A stretch of DNA of 64,000 nt from the NCBI RefSeq assembly GCF_900156735.1, contig NZ_FTOL01000001.1:1178001-1242000 (forward strand), read 5' to 3'. The notes below the pieces were generated by a model that was not told the origin of the DNA, did not search any database, and saw only the letters and a program-made list of their open reading frames with translations. Position numbers and translations under genes: made by a program. This stretch comes from Chryseobacterium ureilyticum (GTDB lineage Bacteria > Bacteroidota > Bacteroidia > Flavobacteriales > Weeksellaceae). Position 1 is the first letter of the stretch. Each line of letters opens with the position of its first letter. Positions 17,718 to 27,171 of this stretch are shown here, one piece after another.

Positions 17718-17732
17718 AACTCATTGTAAATT

Positions 17733-18731
17733 TTACATTACCTGAAATCCTTGCCAATAAGGATCTTCATCATCAATAATAATCTGATTATAGCCGGTAA
17801 TCCTTGCCCAGCCTTCTACTGAAGGAATAATAGCCGGTTTACCATCAATAGTAGCTGTTCCCTCAATTCTTCCGATAAACTGGGAACCGATATAGCTTTC
17901 ATGGATGAATTCTTCTCCTTCTTTTAACTTCCCTTTTGCATACCATTGAGCCATTCTTGCTGAAGTTCCTGTGCCACAAGGGGAACGGTCTAAAGCATTT
18001 TCACCTACTAATACGGCATTCCTTCCGTTGGCTTTGGTATCAGTGGGATTTCCCGTCCATTGAATATGGCTTAAGCCTGAAATGTGCTCATTTTCAGGAT
18101 GAATGAACTGGTATTTTTCATTAAGCAGTTTTCTGATGATTTTTCCATAATGGATAAGCTGGCTTGCCGTGAAATCAGAGATGTCTCTGAAATTTTCCTG
18201 AGGATCAATGATGGCGTAAAAGTTTCCTCCATAAGCAACATCAGCCTTTATCAATCCAAGATCAGGGCATTCCACTTCAAGGTTTTCAGCATAAAGGAAA
18301 GATTTTACGTTGGTCAGTTTTACAGATTTTACTTTTTTTCCTTCCTGTATATAATCTATGAGAATAAGCCCGGCAGGGGTTTCAAGACGTAGTTTTCCCG
18401 GAATTTTAGGAACTACCAAGCCTTCTTCTATGGCAATGGTAACCGTTCCGATGGTTCCGTGTCCGCACATGGGAAGACAGCCGCTGGTTTCAATGTATAA
18501 CACTCCGATATCATTTTCTTCATCAATAGGAGGATAAAGAATGCTTCCGCTCATCATATCATGGCCGCGGGGTTCAAACATTAAACCTTTTCGGATCCAA
18601 TCATATTCTTTCATGAAGTGAAGCCTGCGCTCCATCATGGAATTTCCTTTTAAAATAGGCCCACCCCCTGCAACAAGACGTACAGGACAGCCACAGGTAT
18701 GGGAATCTATGCAAAAAAATGTTCTGTTCAT
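17733..18731 (-). CDS. 4-hydroxyproline 2-epimerase (proline racemase family)
   Basis: It interconverts trans-4-hydroxy-L-proline and cis-4-hydroxy-D-proline. Both catalytic cysteines are present: C89 in MCGHGTIG and C252 in DRSPCGTGTSARMAQWY. A Cys pair marks the epimerase/racemase branch, whereas trans-3-hydroxyproline dehydratases replace one Cys. The N-terminus reads CIDSHTCGCPVRLVAGGGP, with an extra Cys-rich loop. The 332 residues are normal. The start overlaps the aldehyde dehydrogenase stop by 4 nt (ATGA type), indicating translational coupling. Preference for hydroxyproline over proline is inferred from the neighbours. Confidence 0.92.
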   Translation of the reverse strand: MNRTFFCIDSHTCGCPVRLVAGGGPILKGNSMMERRLHFMKEYDWIRKGLMFEPRGHDMMSGSILYPPIDEENDIGVLYIETSGCLPMCGHGTIGTVTIAIEEGLVVPKIPGKLRLETPAGLILIDYIQEGKKVKSVKLTNVKSFLYAENLEVECPDLGLIKADVAYGGNFYAIIDPQENFRDISDFTASQLIHYGKIIRKLLNEKYQFIHPENEHISGLSHIQWTGNPTDTKANGRNAVLVGENALDRSPCGTGTSARMAQWYAKGKLKEGEEFIHESYIGSQFIGRIEGTATIDGKPAIIPSVEGWARITGYNQIIIDDEDPYWQGFQVM

Positions 18732-20212
18732 ACGGTTTCTAATTGTAATGATCCTGAATTCACTTCTCCATCTACAATTCTGCTGATCTGTAATGGGTTT
18801 TCATTCTTCAGTTCTTCTGGTAAGAATTCATCCGGCCAGTTCTGAAAAGAAATGGGACGAACAAATCGTTTTACGGCATCCGGTCCTACAGAAGTAAAGC
18901 GTGCATCAGTTGTAGATGGAAACGGTCCTCCATGTTGCATGGCATAAACCACTTCTACTCCGGTAGGCATTCCGTTGAATAACAGTCTTCCGCATTTATC
19001 TTTCAAAAGATTAATAAGTTCAGCATTCTCATGTACATCAGTAGGAGTTGCTGCTACAGTAATGGTTAACTGTCCTTTTAAGTTTTTAGCAATTTGTATA
19101 AGCTCTTCCTTGTTTTCACAAGCGACAATGATTCCAAAAGGCCCGAAGACTTCTTCACTTAATATAGGGTTGTTGAGGAAACTTTGAGCATTGGTTTTGA
19201 TAATAGTTGCACTTCCTTTTCCTTTTTCAGTTTCTCCTAAGGCTATAACTTCAATATCAGGTTGTGTTATTGCGGTAGATTTATGCTTTTCAAAGCTTTC
19301 ATATATGCCATTGTGAAGCATGTGAGCAGGTGTGACTTCCTGGATTTCATTTTTTACTGCAGCGATGAAACGATTCAGGGATTCTCCTTTAACAGCAATA
19401 AACACCCCCGGATTGGTACAGAACTGCCCTACTCCTAATGTTAATGAGCTGATGTATTCTTTAGCTAATGCTTCTGCTTTATTTTCAATCAAGTTTTCAA
19501 GTGCAAATACCGGATTAATGCTTCCCATTTCAGCAAAAACGGGAATAGGATTTTCACGACGATTGGCAATATCAAACAAAGCTTTCCCACCATTGAAAGA
19601 ACCGGTAAATGCTACTGCCTGAATATCTTTGTGCTGTGTTAAATAAGCCCCAATTTCATAGGATGTTCCCGTAATATGACTGAAAATACCTTCTTCCCAC
19701 CCGAATTCTTTTACTGTATTTGTTATAGCACCAGCCATCATTTGAGAGGTGTGAGGATGTGCAGGATGCGCTTTTACAATAACAGGACAGCCTGCTCCTA
19801 TAGCACTCGCGGTATCACCTCCCGCTGTGGAAAAAGCAAAAGGAAAGTTACTGGCTCCGAAAACGACTACAGGTCCTATACCTATATTATATTTTCTGAG
19901 ATCTCCTTTTTGTTTATCTGTCTGCGCAAGATCAATTCTGGGCTCAATATATATTCCTGAAGCTACTGCCTTTGCGTAACTTCTCCATTGTCCTACTGTT
20001 CTGGCTTTTTCACCCACAAGTCTAGCCAGAGGTAGTGATGTCTCAGCATGGGCAATCTGGATAAGTTCTTCTCCTAAAGCTTCAATCTGATCGGCAACAG
20101 CATTCATCAATGCAGCTCTTTCTTTTATTGTTGTATTCTTCAGGAATTGGTATGCTCGGGAAGCCATTTGAATTCTTAACTCAATATTTTCTTTTGATGT
20201 TTCTTCAATCAT
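18728..20212 (-). CDS. Aldehyde dehydrogenase, probable 2-oxoglutarate semialdehyde (2,5-dioxopentanoate) dehydrogenase
   Basis: This NAD(P)-dependent aldehyde dehydrogenase of 494 residues has the nucleophile Cys in GVGQFCTNPGVF, the general-base Glu in VFAEMGSINPV and the cofactor loop AFTGSFNGGKALFD. Members with this length and the FAEMGSINP motif are KGSA dehydrogenases. In the hydroxyproline pathway it turns 2-oxoglutarate semialdehyde into 2-oxoglutarate, feeding the TCA cycle. It lies between the deaminase-type gene and the epimerase, completing the route. Confidence 0.92.
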   Translation of the reverse strand: MIEETSKENIELRIQMASRAYQFLKNTTIKERAALMNAVADQIEALGEELIQIAHAETSLPLARLVGEKARTVGQWRSYAKAVASGIYIEPRIDLAQTDKQKGDLRKYNIGIGPVVVFGASNFPFAFSTAGGDTASAIGAGCPVIVKAHPAHPHTSQMMAGAITNTVKEFGWEEGIFSHITGTSYEIGAYLTQHKDIQAVAFTGSFNGGKALFDIANRRENPIPVFAEMGSINPVFALENLIENKAEALAKEYISSLTLGVGQFCTNPGVFIAVKGESLNRFIAAVKNEIQEVTPAHMLHNGIYESFEKHKSTAITQPDIEVIALGETEKGKGSATIIKTNAQSFLNNPILSEEVFGPFGIIVACENKEELIQIAKNLKGQLTITVAATPTDVHENAELINLLKDKCGRLLFNGMPTGVEVVYAMQHGGPFPSTTDARFTSVGPDAVKRFVRPISFQNWPDEFLPEELKNENPLQISRIVDGEVNSGSLQLETV

Positions 20213-20229
20213 AGCTTTTGTTTTTGATA

Positions 20230-21135
20230 TTAATTTAATATTGGGCGATTCTTTCTGCCTTCTTCAATAATCTTATTAACTCTTTCTGCTTCTTCACCCT
20301 GAAGTTCAAGACGTGGTGCTCTTACAAACGGGTTGCTGATTCCTTCAGCGGTAGCAGCCAGTTTGATATATTGGATAAGCTTTGGATGAATATCTAATTC
20401 TAATAATGGCATAAACCATCTGTAAACGGTAACCGCTTTATCATATTCACCTGTTTTGGCATAGTTGTACATAGCCATTGTTTCATTTGGAAAGGCATCT
20501 ACCAGCCCTGCTACCAAGCCATCAGCTCCAAGCATCAGGGTTTCAAGGCAGATGGTGTCTACTCCACCAAGGATTTTAATTCTTTTTCCGAAACGGTTGA
20601 TCATTCTGGTTACGTTAGCAAGATCTCTAGTGGATTCTTTAACAGCCTGAATGGTTGGATACTCTATAAGCTCATCAAACATTTCCAAGGTTACATAAAT
20701 TCCGTAATCAACAGGGTTATTATAGATAAGGATAGGAAGGTCTGTAGCAGTAGCAACCGCTTTAAAATATTCTACGACTTCACGGCTGTCAGCTTTATAG
20801 CGCATTGGTGGAAGGAGCATTAATCCGTCAGCTCCCAGTTCTTTTGCTTTTTGGGCAAAGTTTACTGCATTTTTAGTAGTATTTTCAGAAAGGTTAAGGA
20901 TAACCGGAATTCTGCCCTGTGTAATTTTTTTTGCATATTGAAGAAGTTCAAATTTTTCTTCAGTTTCCAACACACTAGCTTCTCCTAATGTTCCGGCAAG
21001 AATAATTCCGTGAACTCCGGCTTTAATCTGGGCTTCTGTATTAATCGCAAACATTTCAAAATCAATCTTTCCTTCTTTCGTAAAAGGAGTTAATACAGCA
21101 GGATAAATTCCTTCCCAGTTTAGTTTTGTACTCAT
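20230..21135 (-). CDS. DHDPS-family lyase, probable 1-pyrroline-4-hydroxy-2-carboxylate deaminase
   Basis: The 301 residues form a class I aldolase barrel. GTLGEASVLETEEKFEL matches the substrate-loop region, the Schiff-base Lys is in IQAVKESTRDL, and the accessory Tyr is in LPILIYNNPVDYG. True dihydrodipicolinate synthases use the same fold, but this gene heads an operon with a hydroxyproline epimerase, a D-amino-acid oxidase and a semialdehyde dehydrogenase. The expected reaction is therefore deamination of the cyclic imino acid to 2-oxoglutarate semialdehyde. A TAGTTTTG -7 box lies 18 nt upstream of the start codon. Confidence 0.9.
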   Translation of the reverse strand: MSTKLNWEGIYPAVLTPFTKEGKIDFEMFAINTEAQIKAGVHGIILAGTLGEASVLETEEKFELLQYAKKITQGRIPVILNLSENTTKNAVNFAQKAKELGADGLMLLPPMRYKADSREVVEYFKAVATATDLPILIYNNPVDYGIYVTLEMFDELIEYPTIQAVKESTRDLANVTRMINRFGKRIKILGGVDTICLETLMLGADGLVAGLVDAFPNETMAMYNYAKTGEYDKAVTVYRWFMPLLELDIHPKLIQYIKLAATAEGISNPFVRAPRLELQGEEAERVNKIIEEGRKNRPILN

Positions 21136-21152
21136 ATCAAATAATATTTATT

Positions 21153-21160
21153 CAAAACTA
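21153..21160 (-). promoter_or_regulatory. -7 box of the hydroxyproline operon
   Basis: On the minus strand TAGTTTTG matches TAnnTTTG exactly, 17 nt before the ATG at 21135. The -33 region is weaker, which suits an activator-dependent promoter such as one driven by the adjacent AraC protein. Confidence 0.55.
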
Positions 21161-21223
21161 GGTGAATTTTAAAACGGTAAATGTTAATATTTTAATTAAT
21201 TCTGACCATATTTTAACATGTGG

Positions 21224-22108
21224 TTATTCGTGGTCAAAAGTAGCTTCTTTATAATGCTTCAGATATTCTTTGGGTGAGTATTTCATAATGGATTTAAAAA
21301 CCCGGTTGAAATTGGTTAAACTATTGAATCCGCTATTAAAGGCAACAGAAGAAATATTATACATGCTGCTGGAGGTTAATAATCTGCAGGCTCTTTGCAC
21401 TCTCAACTCATTAAGGTATTGAATATAAGTAATTCTGGTACGTTTTTTAAAAGATCTGCAGAATGCCTGAGGAGTCATACAGGCTTCTTTGGCAATGGCA
21501 TCAAGGGTTAGTTTATGCTGGGTGAAATTTTTCTTAATATAGTTTTGAGCGTCTATAATTCTCTGATCATTGTCAGAAATATGATTGGGCAGGTTCTGTT
21601 CTGATGATAAGGGAATGTGCAGGTGCCTGTTTTGCATCAGGTGGTTTAGGATCTTTATAAAACCTATGATTTGTTCTATCCCTTGTGTCTTTTGTAATGC
21701 TGCCATACTTTCTCCTACACTTGATTTTAATTTGGAGGAAATCTGAAAGCCAACTTTTGAATGTTCGATGAAGTTTTTGAGCTCTTCAAATTCCGGTAAG
21801 TCAAAAAAAGCAGATATTTTTTTATTAGGATCAAAAAAAATTGAAATAGCATGTACTTTTTGTGTTTCATTTTCAGCAAAATCCCCTTTGAAAACGTGCG
21901 ATTGGTTGGCTCCCAGATAGAAAATATCTCCGGGTTCAAAAGTGAAAAGGTTTTGTTCTATGGCTAAAGTACCATGTCCTTTAAGGATCCACATAATCTG
22001 TGTTTCAGTATGCCGATGGAAATAAGGATAGAAATTAGGCATAATATCTTCCTGAATACGGATACTTTTGTTGGTGTCGGCCGGAACTGAAAACTGAAGA
22101 CTTTTCAT
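21224..22108 (-). CDS. AraC-family regulator with cupin sensor domain
   Basis: The N-terminal half (about 1-130) is a cupin-like sensor, seen in FYPYFHRHTETQIMWILKGHGTLAI and FEPGDIFYLGANQSHVF. The C-terminal about 100 residues carry two helix-turn-helix units (TLDAIAKEACMTPQAFCRSF and NISSVAFNSGFNSLTNFNRVFKS). It lies directly upstream of the hydroxyproline operon on the same strand and divergent from the proline peptidase pair, so it is the natural candidate activator of both. The inducer is probably hydroxyproline or a related compound; this is inference. Confidence 0.92.
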   Translation of the reverse strand: MKSLQFSVPADTNKSIRIQEDIMPNFYPYFHRHTETQIMWILKGHGTLAIEQNLFTFEPGDIFYLGANQSHVFKGDFAENETQKVHAISIFFDPNKKISAFFDLPEFEELKNFIEHSKVGFQISSKLKSSVGESMAALQKTQGIEQIIGFIKILNHLMQNRHLHIPLSSEQNLPNHISDNDQRIIDAQNYIKKNFTQHKLTLDAIAKEACMTPQAFCRSFKKRTRITYIQYLNELRVQRACRLLTSSSMYNISSVAFNSGFNSLTNFNRVFKSIMKYSPKEYLKHYKEATFDHE

Positions 22109-22256
22109 ACAATCAATACTTTATACAATCAATAAATGAGAAGGTTAAAATATTGCCGAATTTAAGCAAAATATGAACATTAACTATCATATTAAAATCC
22201 AAACTTTACATCTCTATTATTTTAACGAATAAAGTGCTTCAAATAGTACAAAATCG

Positions 22257-22264
22257 TAACTTTA
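22257..22264 (+). promoter_or_regulatory. -7 box of the proline peptidase pair
   Basis: TAACTTTA differs from TAnnTTTG at the last base and lies 30 nt before the ATG at 22295, in the divergent region shared with the AraC gene. Confidence 0.4.
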
Positions 22265-22294
22265 AACTTTTAAAATAAAAAATATTCATAATAT

Positions 22295-23689
22295 ATGTTT
22301 TCAGCACAAACCTATCAGGACAGACGGTCAGTATTGCAAACTAATGTAGCTGGCGGAGTCTTATTATTTTTAGGAAATATAGAAAATCCCGTAAATTTTG
22401 AGCATAATCCTTATTATTTCCGTCAGGATAGTACTTATCTGTATTATTTTGGAATTCAGGAGCCTAGAATTGCAGCCATTATTGATATTGATGAAAATAA
22501 AACCATTGTTTTCGGAGATGAATTAAGTATTGATGATATTGTCTGGATGGGCAGACAGGAAACATTAAAAGACAAATGTCTGAAATCCGGTGTACAGGAA
22601 ACCTTGCCTTATGCTGAGCTATCTCAGTATTTGTCTAAAGTACAGAATTCCGGTAGAAAAGTACATTATCTGCCTCCGTATCAATCCTCAAATAAAATTC
22701 TTCTGTCTGATATTTTAGGAATTAAAATAGCGGAATTACAACCTTCAGTAGAAATGATCAAAGCAATCGTAAAGCAGCGTTCTATAAAAGAAGCTCAGGA
22801 GATTGTACAAATTGAGCAGGCGGTAAATGTATCGAACGAAATGCATCTTTTGGCGATGCGCGTGGCAAGACCTGATGTTAAAGAATATGAAGTGGCAAAT
22901 GCTATTCAATACCTTGCAGCAAATAAAGAATGCCAGATGTCTTATCCGCCGATTGTTACCATAAACGGAGGAATACTTCATAATCATTATCGTCTTAATA
23001 CTTTGAAGGAAGGTGATCTTTTCCTGAATGATTCAGGAGCCGAAACTTCAATGGGGTATGCTGGTGATTTAACCAGAACATTTCCAGTGAGTAAAACTTT
23101 TACTACCAAGCAAAAAGAAATGTATGAAATAGTTCTGAATGCTTTTAATAATGCTCAACGTCTTCTGAAACCTGGAGTTCGCTTTAAAGATATTCACCTG
23201 AAAGCGTCTCAGCATCTTGTAGAAGGTCTTGTTGATCTAGGATTGATGAAAGGAAATCCTGAAGATGCGGTGAAAAACCATGCTCATACCCTATTTTTCC
23301 AATGTGGACTGGGACATATGATGGGACTTGATGTACATGATATGGAAGACCTTGGCGAGCAATACATTGGTTATACCGAAGAAGATCCAAAAGATACCAA
23401 AACATTTGGGCTTAAATCTTTACGCTTAGGAAAGTCTTTAGAATCGGGATTTGTAGTGACAGTGGAACCGGGTATTTATATGATTCCTGAACTGATTGAT
23501 ATCTGGCAGGCTGAAAATAAAAATGCAGACTTCATTAATTACGATAAAGTATATGAGTACAGAAATTTCGGAGGAATACGTGTAGAAGACGATTTCCTGA
23601 TCACGGATGATGGTTACAGACTTCTTGGAGACGGACTGATCAAAACAGTTGAAGAAATCGAAAATTACAGAGCTGAACATTTAGCTTAA
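22295..23689 (+). CDS. pepP: Xaa-Pro aminopeptidase (M24B metallopeptidase)
   Basis: The 464 residues have an N-terminal aminopeptidase P domain (about 1-150) and a pita-bread catalytic domain. Metal ligands are visible at D246 and D258 (LNDSGAETSMGYAGDLTRT), the His of GLGHMMGLDVHD, and the Glu residues in TVEPGIYM and GGIRVEDDFLIT. It removes the first residue from peptides with proline in position two. No signal peptide is seen, so it should be cytoplasmic. The DPP IV gene follows after 14 nt. Together with the hydroxyproline operon this suggests proline-rich peptide use. Confidence 0.94.
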   Translation: MFSAQTYQDRRSVLQTNVAGGVLLFLGNIENPVNFEHNPYYFRQDSTYLYYFGIQEPRIAAIIDIDENKTIVFGDELSIDDIVWMGRQETLKDKCLKSGVQETLPYAELSQYLSKVQNSGRKVHYLPPYQSSNKILLSDILGIKIAELQPSVEMIKAIVKQRSIKEAQEIVQIEQAVNVSNEMHLLAMRVARPDVKEYEVANAIQYLAANKECQMSYPPIVTINGGILHNHYRLNTLKEGDLFLNDSGAETSMGYAGDLTRTFPVSKTFTTKQKEMYEIVLNAFNNAQRLLKPGVRFKDIHLKASQHLVEGLVDLGLMKGNPEDAVKNHAHTLFFQCGLGHMMGLDVHDMEDLGEQYIGYTEEDPKDTKTFGLKSLRLGKSLESGFVVTVEPGIYMIPELIDIWQAENKNADFINYDKVYEYRNFGGIRVEDDFLITDDGYRLLGDGLIKTVEEIENYRAEHLA

Positions 23690-23703
23690 TTCAAATATTA
23701 TAT

Positions 23704-25872
23704 ATGAAGAAGATAAAAAAACTAACAATCATTGCATTTTACTTCCTGAGTCTGTCACCATTGGCTGCACAAAAGGTGCAATGGACACCGGATGGGAATG
23801 CTTATTATTCATTTACTAAAAAAGGTGTTGAAGTCGTAGATGTATTAAATCCAGGAAAGGAGCAGACTTTTTTAGATAAGAATGAACTGATTCCTTCCGG
23901 AAGTTCTACTCCTTTAGATGTACAGAATTTTAGAGTTTCTCCTGATGGGAAAAGCCTGTTATTGTACACCAACAGTCAGAAAGTATGGCGCGATAATACC
24001 CGTGGAGATTACTGGATCTTTGATAAGAACAGTAAAAAGCTTACTCAACTTGGAAAAGACTTACCAGCATCATCTTTAATGTTTGCCAAGTTCTCTCCGG
24101 ACGGAAAAAAAGTAGCTTACGTATCAAAGCATAATATTTATATCGAAGATCTTGCGAACAATCAGCTTACCAAAATTACTGATGATGGTACAGACAGAAT
24201 GATCAACGGAACTTTCGACTGGGTATATGAAGAGGAATTCGGTGCTCAGGATGGTTTCAGATGGTCGCCAGACGGAAGTAAAATTGCGTATTGGAAACTT
24301 GATGCACGTGGAACCAAGGATTTTTTAATGATCAATAACACGGATAGTCTGTATTCATTTACGATACCTGTAGAATATCCGAAAGCTGGAGAAAACCCTT
24401 CAGGATGCAGCATATGGTTCTATGATGTGGCAGCTAAAACAACAAAGAAAGCTGATATAACAGGTGATGAAGTACAACATTATATTCCAAGAATGGAATG
24501 GGTACAGGATTCTAAATCCATTATTCTGCAGCAATTAAACAGAAAGCAGAACCAAAGTAAAATAATCATTACTGATGCAGGTTCAGGAACCAGTAAAACC
24601 ATTCATACAGAAACAGATCCCGCATGGATTGATATAAAAACCCGATGGAATGACAATGATCCGACGGGCTGGGACTGGGTTGAGAATGGTAAAGAATTCC
24701 TATGGCTTTCTGAAAAAGATGGCTGGAGACATATCTATAAAATAGATCTGAACGGAAAGGAAACATTAATTACAAAAGATGCTTTTGATGTAATAAAGCC
24801 AGAGTTTTTTGATGTATCAAATAAGCAGATCTACTTTATGGCTTCTCCTGATAATGCGACACAGAAATATCTGTATAAAGTAAGCATGAAAGGAGGTAAA
24901 TCACAAAGAATAACGCCTGGAACTTATACAGGATCCAATCAATATACAATCTCACCCAACGGAAAAATTGCTATGTTTAATAATAGCAATGTCAGTGCAC
25001 AATCCATTGGAGCAGTTGTATCTCTTCCTGAACATAAAGAACTTGTAGCTGCAAAAAATGTAACAAAAGCGAATCCCGAAAGCTCCAAAACGGAATTTTT
25101 CCAGGTTACAACAGAAGACGGAGTTACTCTTGACGGATGGGTGGTAAAGCCAAAAAACTTGGATCCATCTAAAAAATATCCAATTGTTTTTATGGTATAT
25201 GGAGAACCTGCATTACAGACAGTAACGGATAGCTATTATTCAAGCTGGAGTTTATATACAGGGGATATGGCTCAGGATGGGTATATATATGTATCCCTTG
25301 AAAATCGTGGAACTCCTGCCCCAAAAGGGCGTGAGTGGAGAAAATCAATTTATCGTAAAATTGGCAAGCTGAATATCCGTGATCAGGCAATGGGAGCTAA
25401 AGCCTTATTTGCAAAATGGTCATATGTAGATACTTCCAGAGTTGCTGTATGGGGCTGGAGCGGCGGAGGATCTTCCACCTTAAACCTTCTGGGGCAATAT
25501 CCGGATATTTACCAGACAGGAATTGCCATTGCTCCGGTAGCCAACCAGTTGTTTTACGACAATATTTATCAGGAAAGATACATGGGGCTTCCACAGGAAA
25601 ACAGAGAGGACTTCGTAAACGGTTCTCCATTGGCTTATGCTAAAAATTTGAAAGGAAATCTTTTATTGATACATGGAACAGGTGATGACAATGTACATTA
25701 CCAGAACACAGAGGTATATATCAATGAATTGGTAAAATACAATAAGCAGTTTCAGCTGATGTCTTATCCTAACCGTACCCATTCTATTAATGAAGGCGAA
25801 GGAACATCACTACACCTTGCGACTCTATTTACTAAATATTTGAAAGAACATTGCCCTCCAGGAGCAAGATAA
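23704..25872 (+). CDS. Dipeptidyl peptidase IV (S9B serine peptidase)
   Basis: The 722 residues start with a signal peptide (about 1-22, ending PLAAQ), so the enzyme acts in the periplasm. A beta-propeller domain (about 30-470) is followed by an alpha/beta hydrolase domain with catalytic Ser586 (GWSGGGSS), Asp661 (GTGDDNVH) and His693 (NRTHSI). The EE motif that anchors the substrate N-terminus is seen in DWVYEEEFGAQDGFRWSPDG. It releases Xaa-Pro (or Xaa-Hyp) dipeptides. It is co-transcribed with the Xaa-Pro aminopeptidase and ends just before a strong terminator. Confidence 0.95.
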   Translation: MKKIKKLTIIAFYFLSLSPLAAQKVQWTPDGNAYYSFTKKGVEVVDVLNPGKEQTFLDKNELIPSGSSTPLDVQNFRVSPDGKSLLLYTNSQKVWRDNTRGDYWIFDKNSKKLTQLGKDLPASSLMFAKFSPDGKKVAYVSKHNIYIEDLANNQLTKITDDGTDRMINGTFDWVYEEEFGAQDGFRWSPDGSKIAYWKLDARGTKDFLMINNTDSLYSFTIPVEYPKAGENPSGCSIWFYDVAAKTTKKADITGDEVQHYIPRMEWVQDSKSIILQQLNRKQNQSKIIITDAGSGTSKTIHTETDPAWIDIKTRWNDNDPTGWDWVENGKEFLWLSEKDGWRHIYKIDLNGKETLITKDAFDVIKPEFFDVSNKQIYFMASPDNATQKYLYKVSMKGGKSQRITPGTYTGSNQYTISPNGKIAMFNNSNVSAQSIGAVVSLPEHKELVAAKNVTKANPESSKTEFFQVTTEDGVTLDGWVVKPKNLDPSKKYPIVFMVYGEPALQTVTDSYYSSWSLYTGDMAQDGYIYVSLENRGTPAPKGREWRKSIYRKIGKLNIRDQAMGAKALFAKWSYVDTSRVAVWGWSGGGSSTLNLLGQYPDIYQTGIAIAPVANQLFYDNIYQERYMGLPQENREDFVNGSPLAYAKNLKGNLLLIHGTGDDNVHYQNTEVYINELVKYNKQFQLMSYPNRTHSINEGEGTSLHLATLFTKYLKEHCPPGAR

Positions 25873-25880
25873 TGAATACA

Positions 25881-25908
25881 AAGCCTCACGTAATGTGGGG
25901 CTTTTTTT
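25881..25908 (+). terminator. Intrinsic terminator of the peptidase pair
   Basis: AAGCCTCAC / GTGGGGCTT forms a stem with loop GTAAT followed by a run of T, 9 nt after the DPP IV stop. Confidence 0.85.
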
Positions 25909-25914
25909 GTAGAA

Positions 25915-26340
25915 TTATTTTCTTTTAAATATAAGTGTCCAGGTGATAAGAAAAGGCTCTTTCTTATATTGGTCAGTATCCTTCATTACAATTTTCATGG
26001 TTGTTTTATCCAGTTGTACGATTTCAAACTTTCTCTCATAATTACCTCCATCGAATAAAGACAAGGTTTTATCATCGGAATCTAATGAATATGAAAAATA
26101 AAGTTGCCCACCATCGGTAATAGAACCATCCGAATTAAACTGCATGATGTCTTTACTGCTATATTTTGAATGAGTTTGAACCGTTCGTTTTCCGTTCGCT
26201 TCAATACCTTCTGCTGCTGAAAGAAAAGGCTGCCATTTTCCGACAATCATTTTTTTATTAGATTGCTGAAAAGAAATATTGAATGACATTACAGTCAAGC
26301 AAAAAATAGCAGAAAACAGGATTATGTTAAACGATTTCAT
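25915..26340 (-). CDS. Small secreted lipocalin-like protein, function unknown
   Basis: The 141 residues begin with a hydrophobic export signal (about 1-20, NIILFSAIFCLTVMSF). The mature part has the short motif IVGKWQPF at its start and alternating beta strands (GQLYFSYSLDSDDKTLSLF, ERKFEIVQLDKTTMKIVM), ending TWTLIFKRK. This pattern is common in Bacteroidota lipocalin-like lipid or ligand carriers, but no catalytic residue or specific family is recognisable. It is convergent with the peptidase pair and may use the other face of the same terminator region. Confidence 0.75.
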   Translation of the reverse strand: MKSFNIILFSAIFCLTVMSFNISFQQSNKKMIVGKWQPFLSAAEGIEANGKRTVQTHSKYSSKDIMQFNSDGSITDGGQLYFSYSLDSDDKTLSLFDGGNYERKFEIVQLDKTTMKIVMKDTDQYKKEPFLITWTLIFKRK

Positions 26341-26464
26341 TACATTTTGACTTTTAAAAGATAAAAAGCTGATTTTTCAAATGTAGTGACAATCTGTTTA
26401 ATTATTGAGAATTTATTTTTTATAATTATTAATTTTGATTTGTTGATTTATAAAAGAATTTAAT

Positions 26465-27067
26465 TTGAAATTACCACTCTCCTACTATTCCAATCAGGAT
26501 GTTCTTTTTCTGGCAAAGGATCTCTTGGGAAAAGTTATTTTCACTGAAATTGATGGAAATATTACTGCCGGAATCATTGTAGAAACAGAAGCTTATTTTG
26601 GGATACAGGACAAAGCTTCCCATGCTTACGGAGGAAGACGTACAGACAGAACCGAAACGTTGTACAACCATGGTGGAATATCCTATGTTTACTTATGTTA
26701 TGGAATTCATCATCTTTTCAATGTGGTGACCTCCGTGGAAAATGATCCTCATGCCGTTCTGATCAGAGCAATAGAACCTTTGATCGGAAAAGAAATCATG
26801 GAATCCAGACGAAATATGCCCGCTTCCAAAGCTGCAATATCTTCCGGTCCCGGTTCTGCTGCAAAAGCTTTAGGAATTGATCGTACCTTCAACCAAAAAG
26901 ACCTTTCCGGATCAGAAATATGGATTGAAAATCATAATACGCAATGTTCTTTGGATAAAATAGAATCCGGACCGCGTGTAGGTGTTGCTTACGCAGGTGA
27001 AGATGCATTACTGCCATGGAGATTTTGGATAAAAGGGAATAAATATGTGAGTAAATATAAGCCTTAA
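26465..27067 (+). CDS. DNA-3-methyladenine glycosylase (AAG/MPG type)
   Basis: This base-excision enzyme removes alkylated purines and hypoxanthine. The 200 residues show the AAG landmarks AKDLLGKVIF, GIIVETEAYFGIQDKASHAYGG (catalytic Glu in ETEAY), RTETLYNHGGISYVYLCYGIHH and the product-site SGPGSAAKALGI, ending RVGVAYAGEDALLPWRFW. The start codon is TTG: no ATG occurs in frame before residue about 110, and an in-frame stop lies shortly upstream. It is monocistronic. Confidence 0.92.
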   Translation: MKLPLSYYSNQDVLFLAKDLLGKVIFTEIDGNITAGIIVETEAYFGIQDKASHAYGGRRTDRTETLYNHGGISYVYLCYGIHHLFNVVTSVENDPHAVLIRAIEPLIGKEIMESRRNMPASKAAISSGPGSAAKALGIDRTFNQKDLSGSEIWIENHNTQCSLDKIESGPRVGVAYAGEDALLPWRFWIKGNKYVSKYKP

Positions 27068-27171
27068 AGAAATTTTCCTGATAAAAGATAAAAGTTGTAA
27101 GTTTCAATGTTTGCTCAGCTATATCAATAGAAGCCCGGTCAAATAAAAAATCCAAAACCTTTTATATAATA

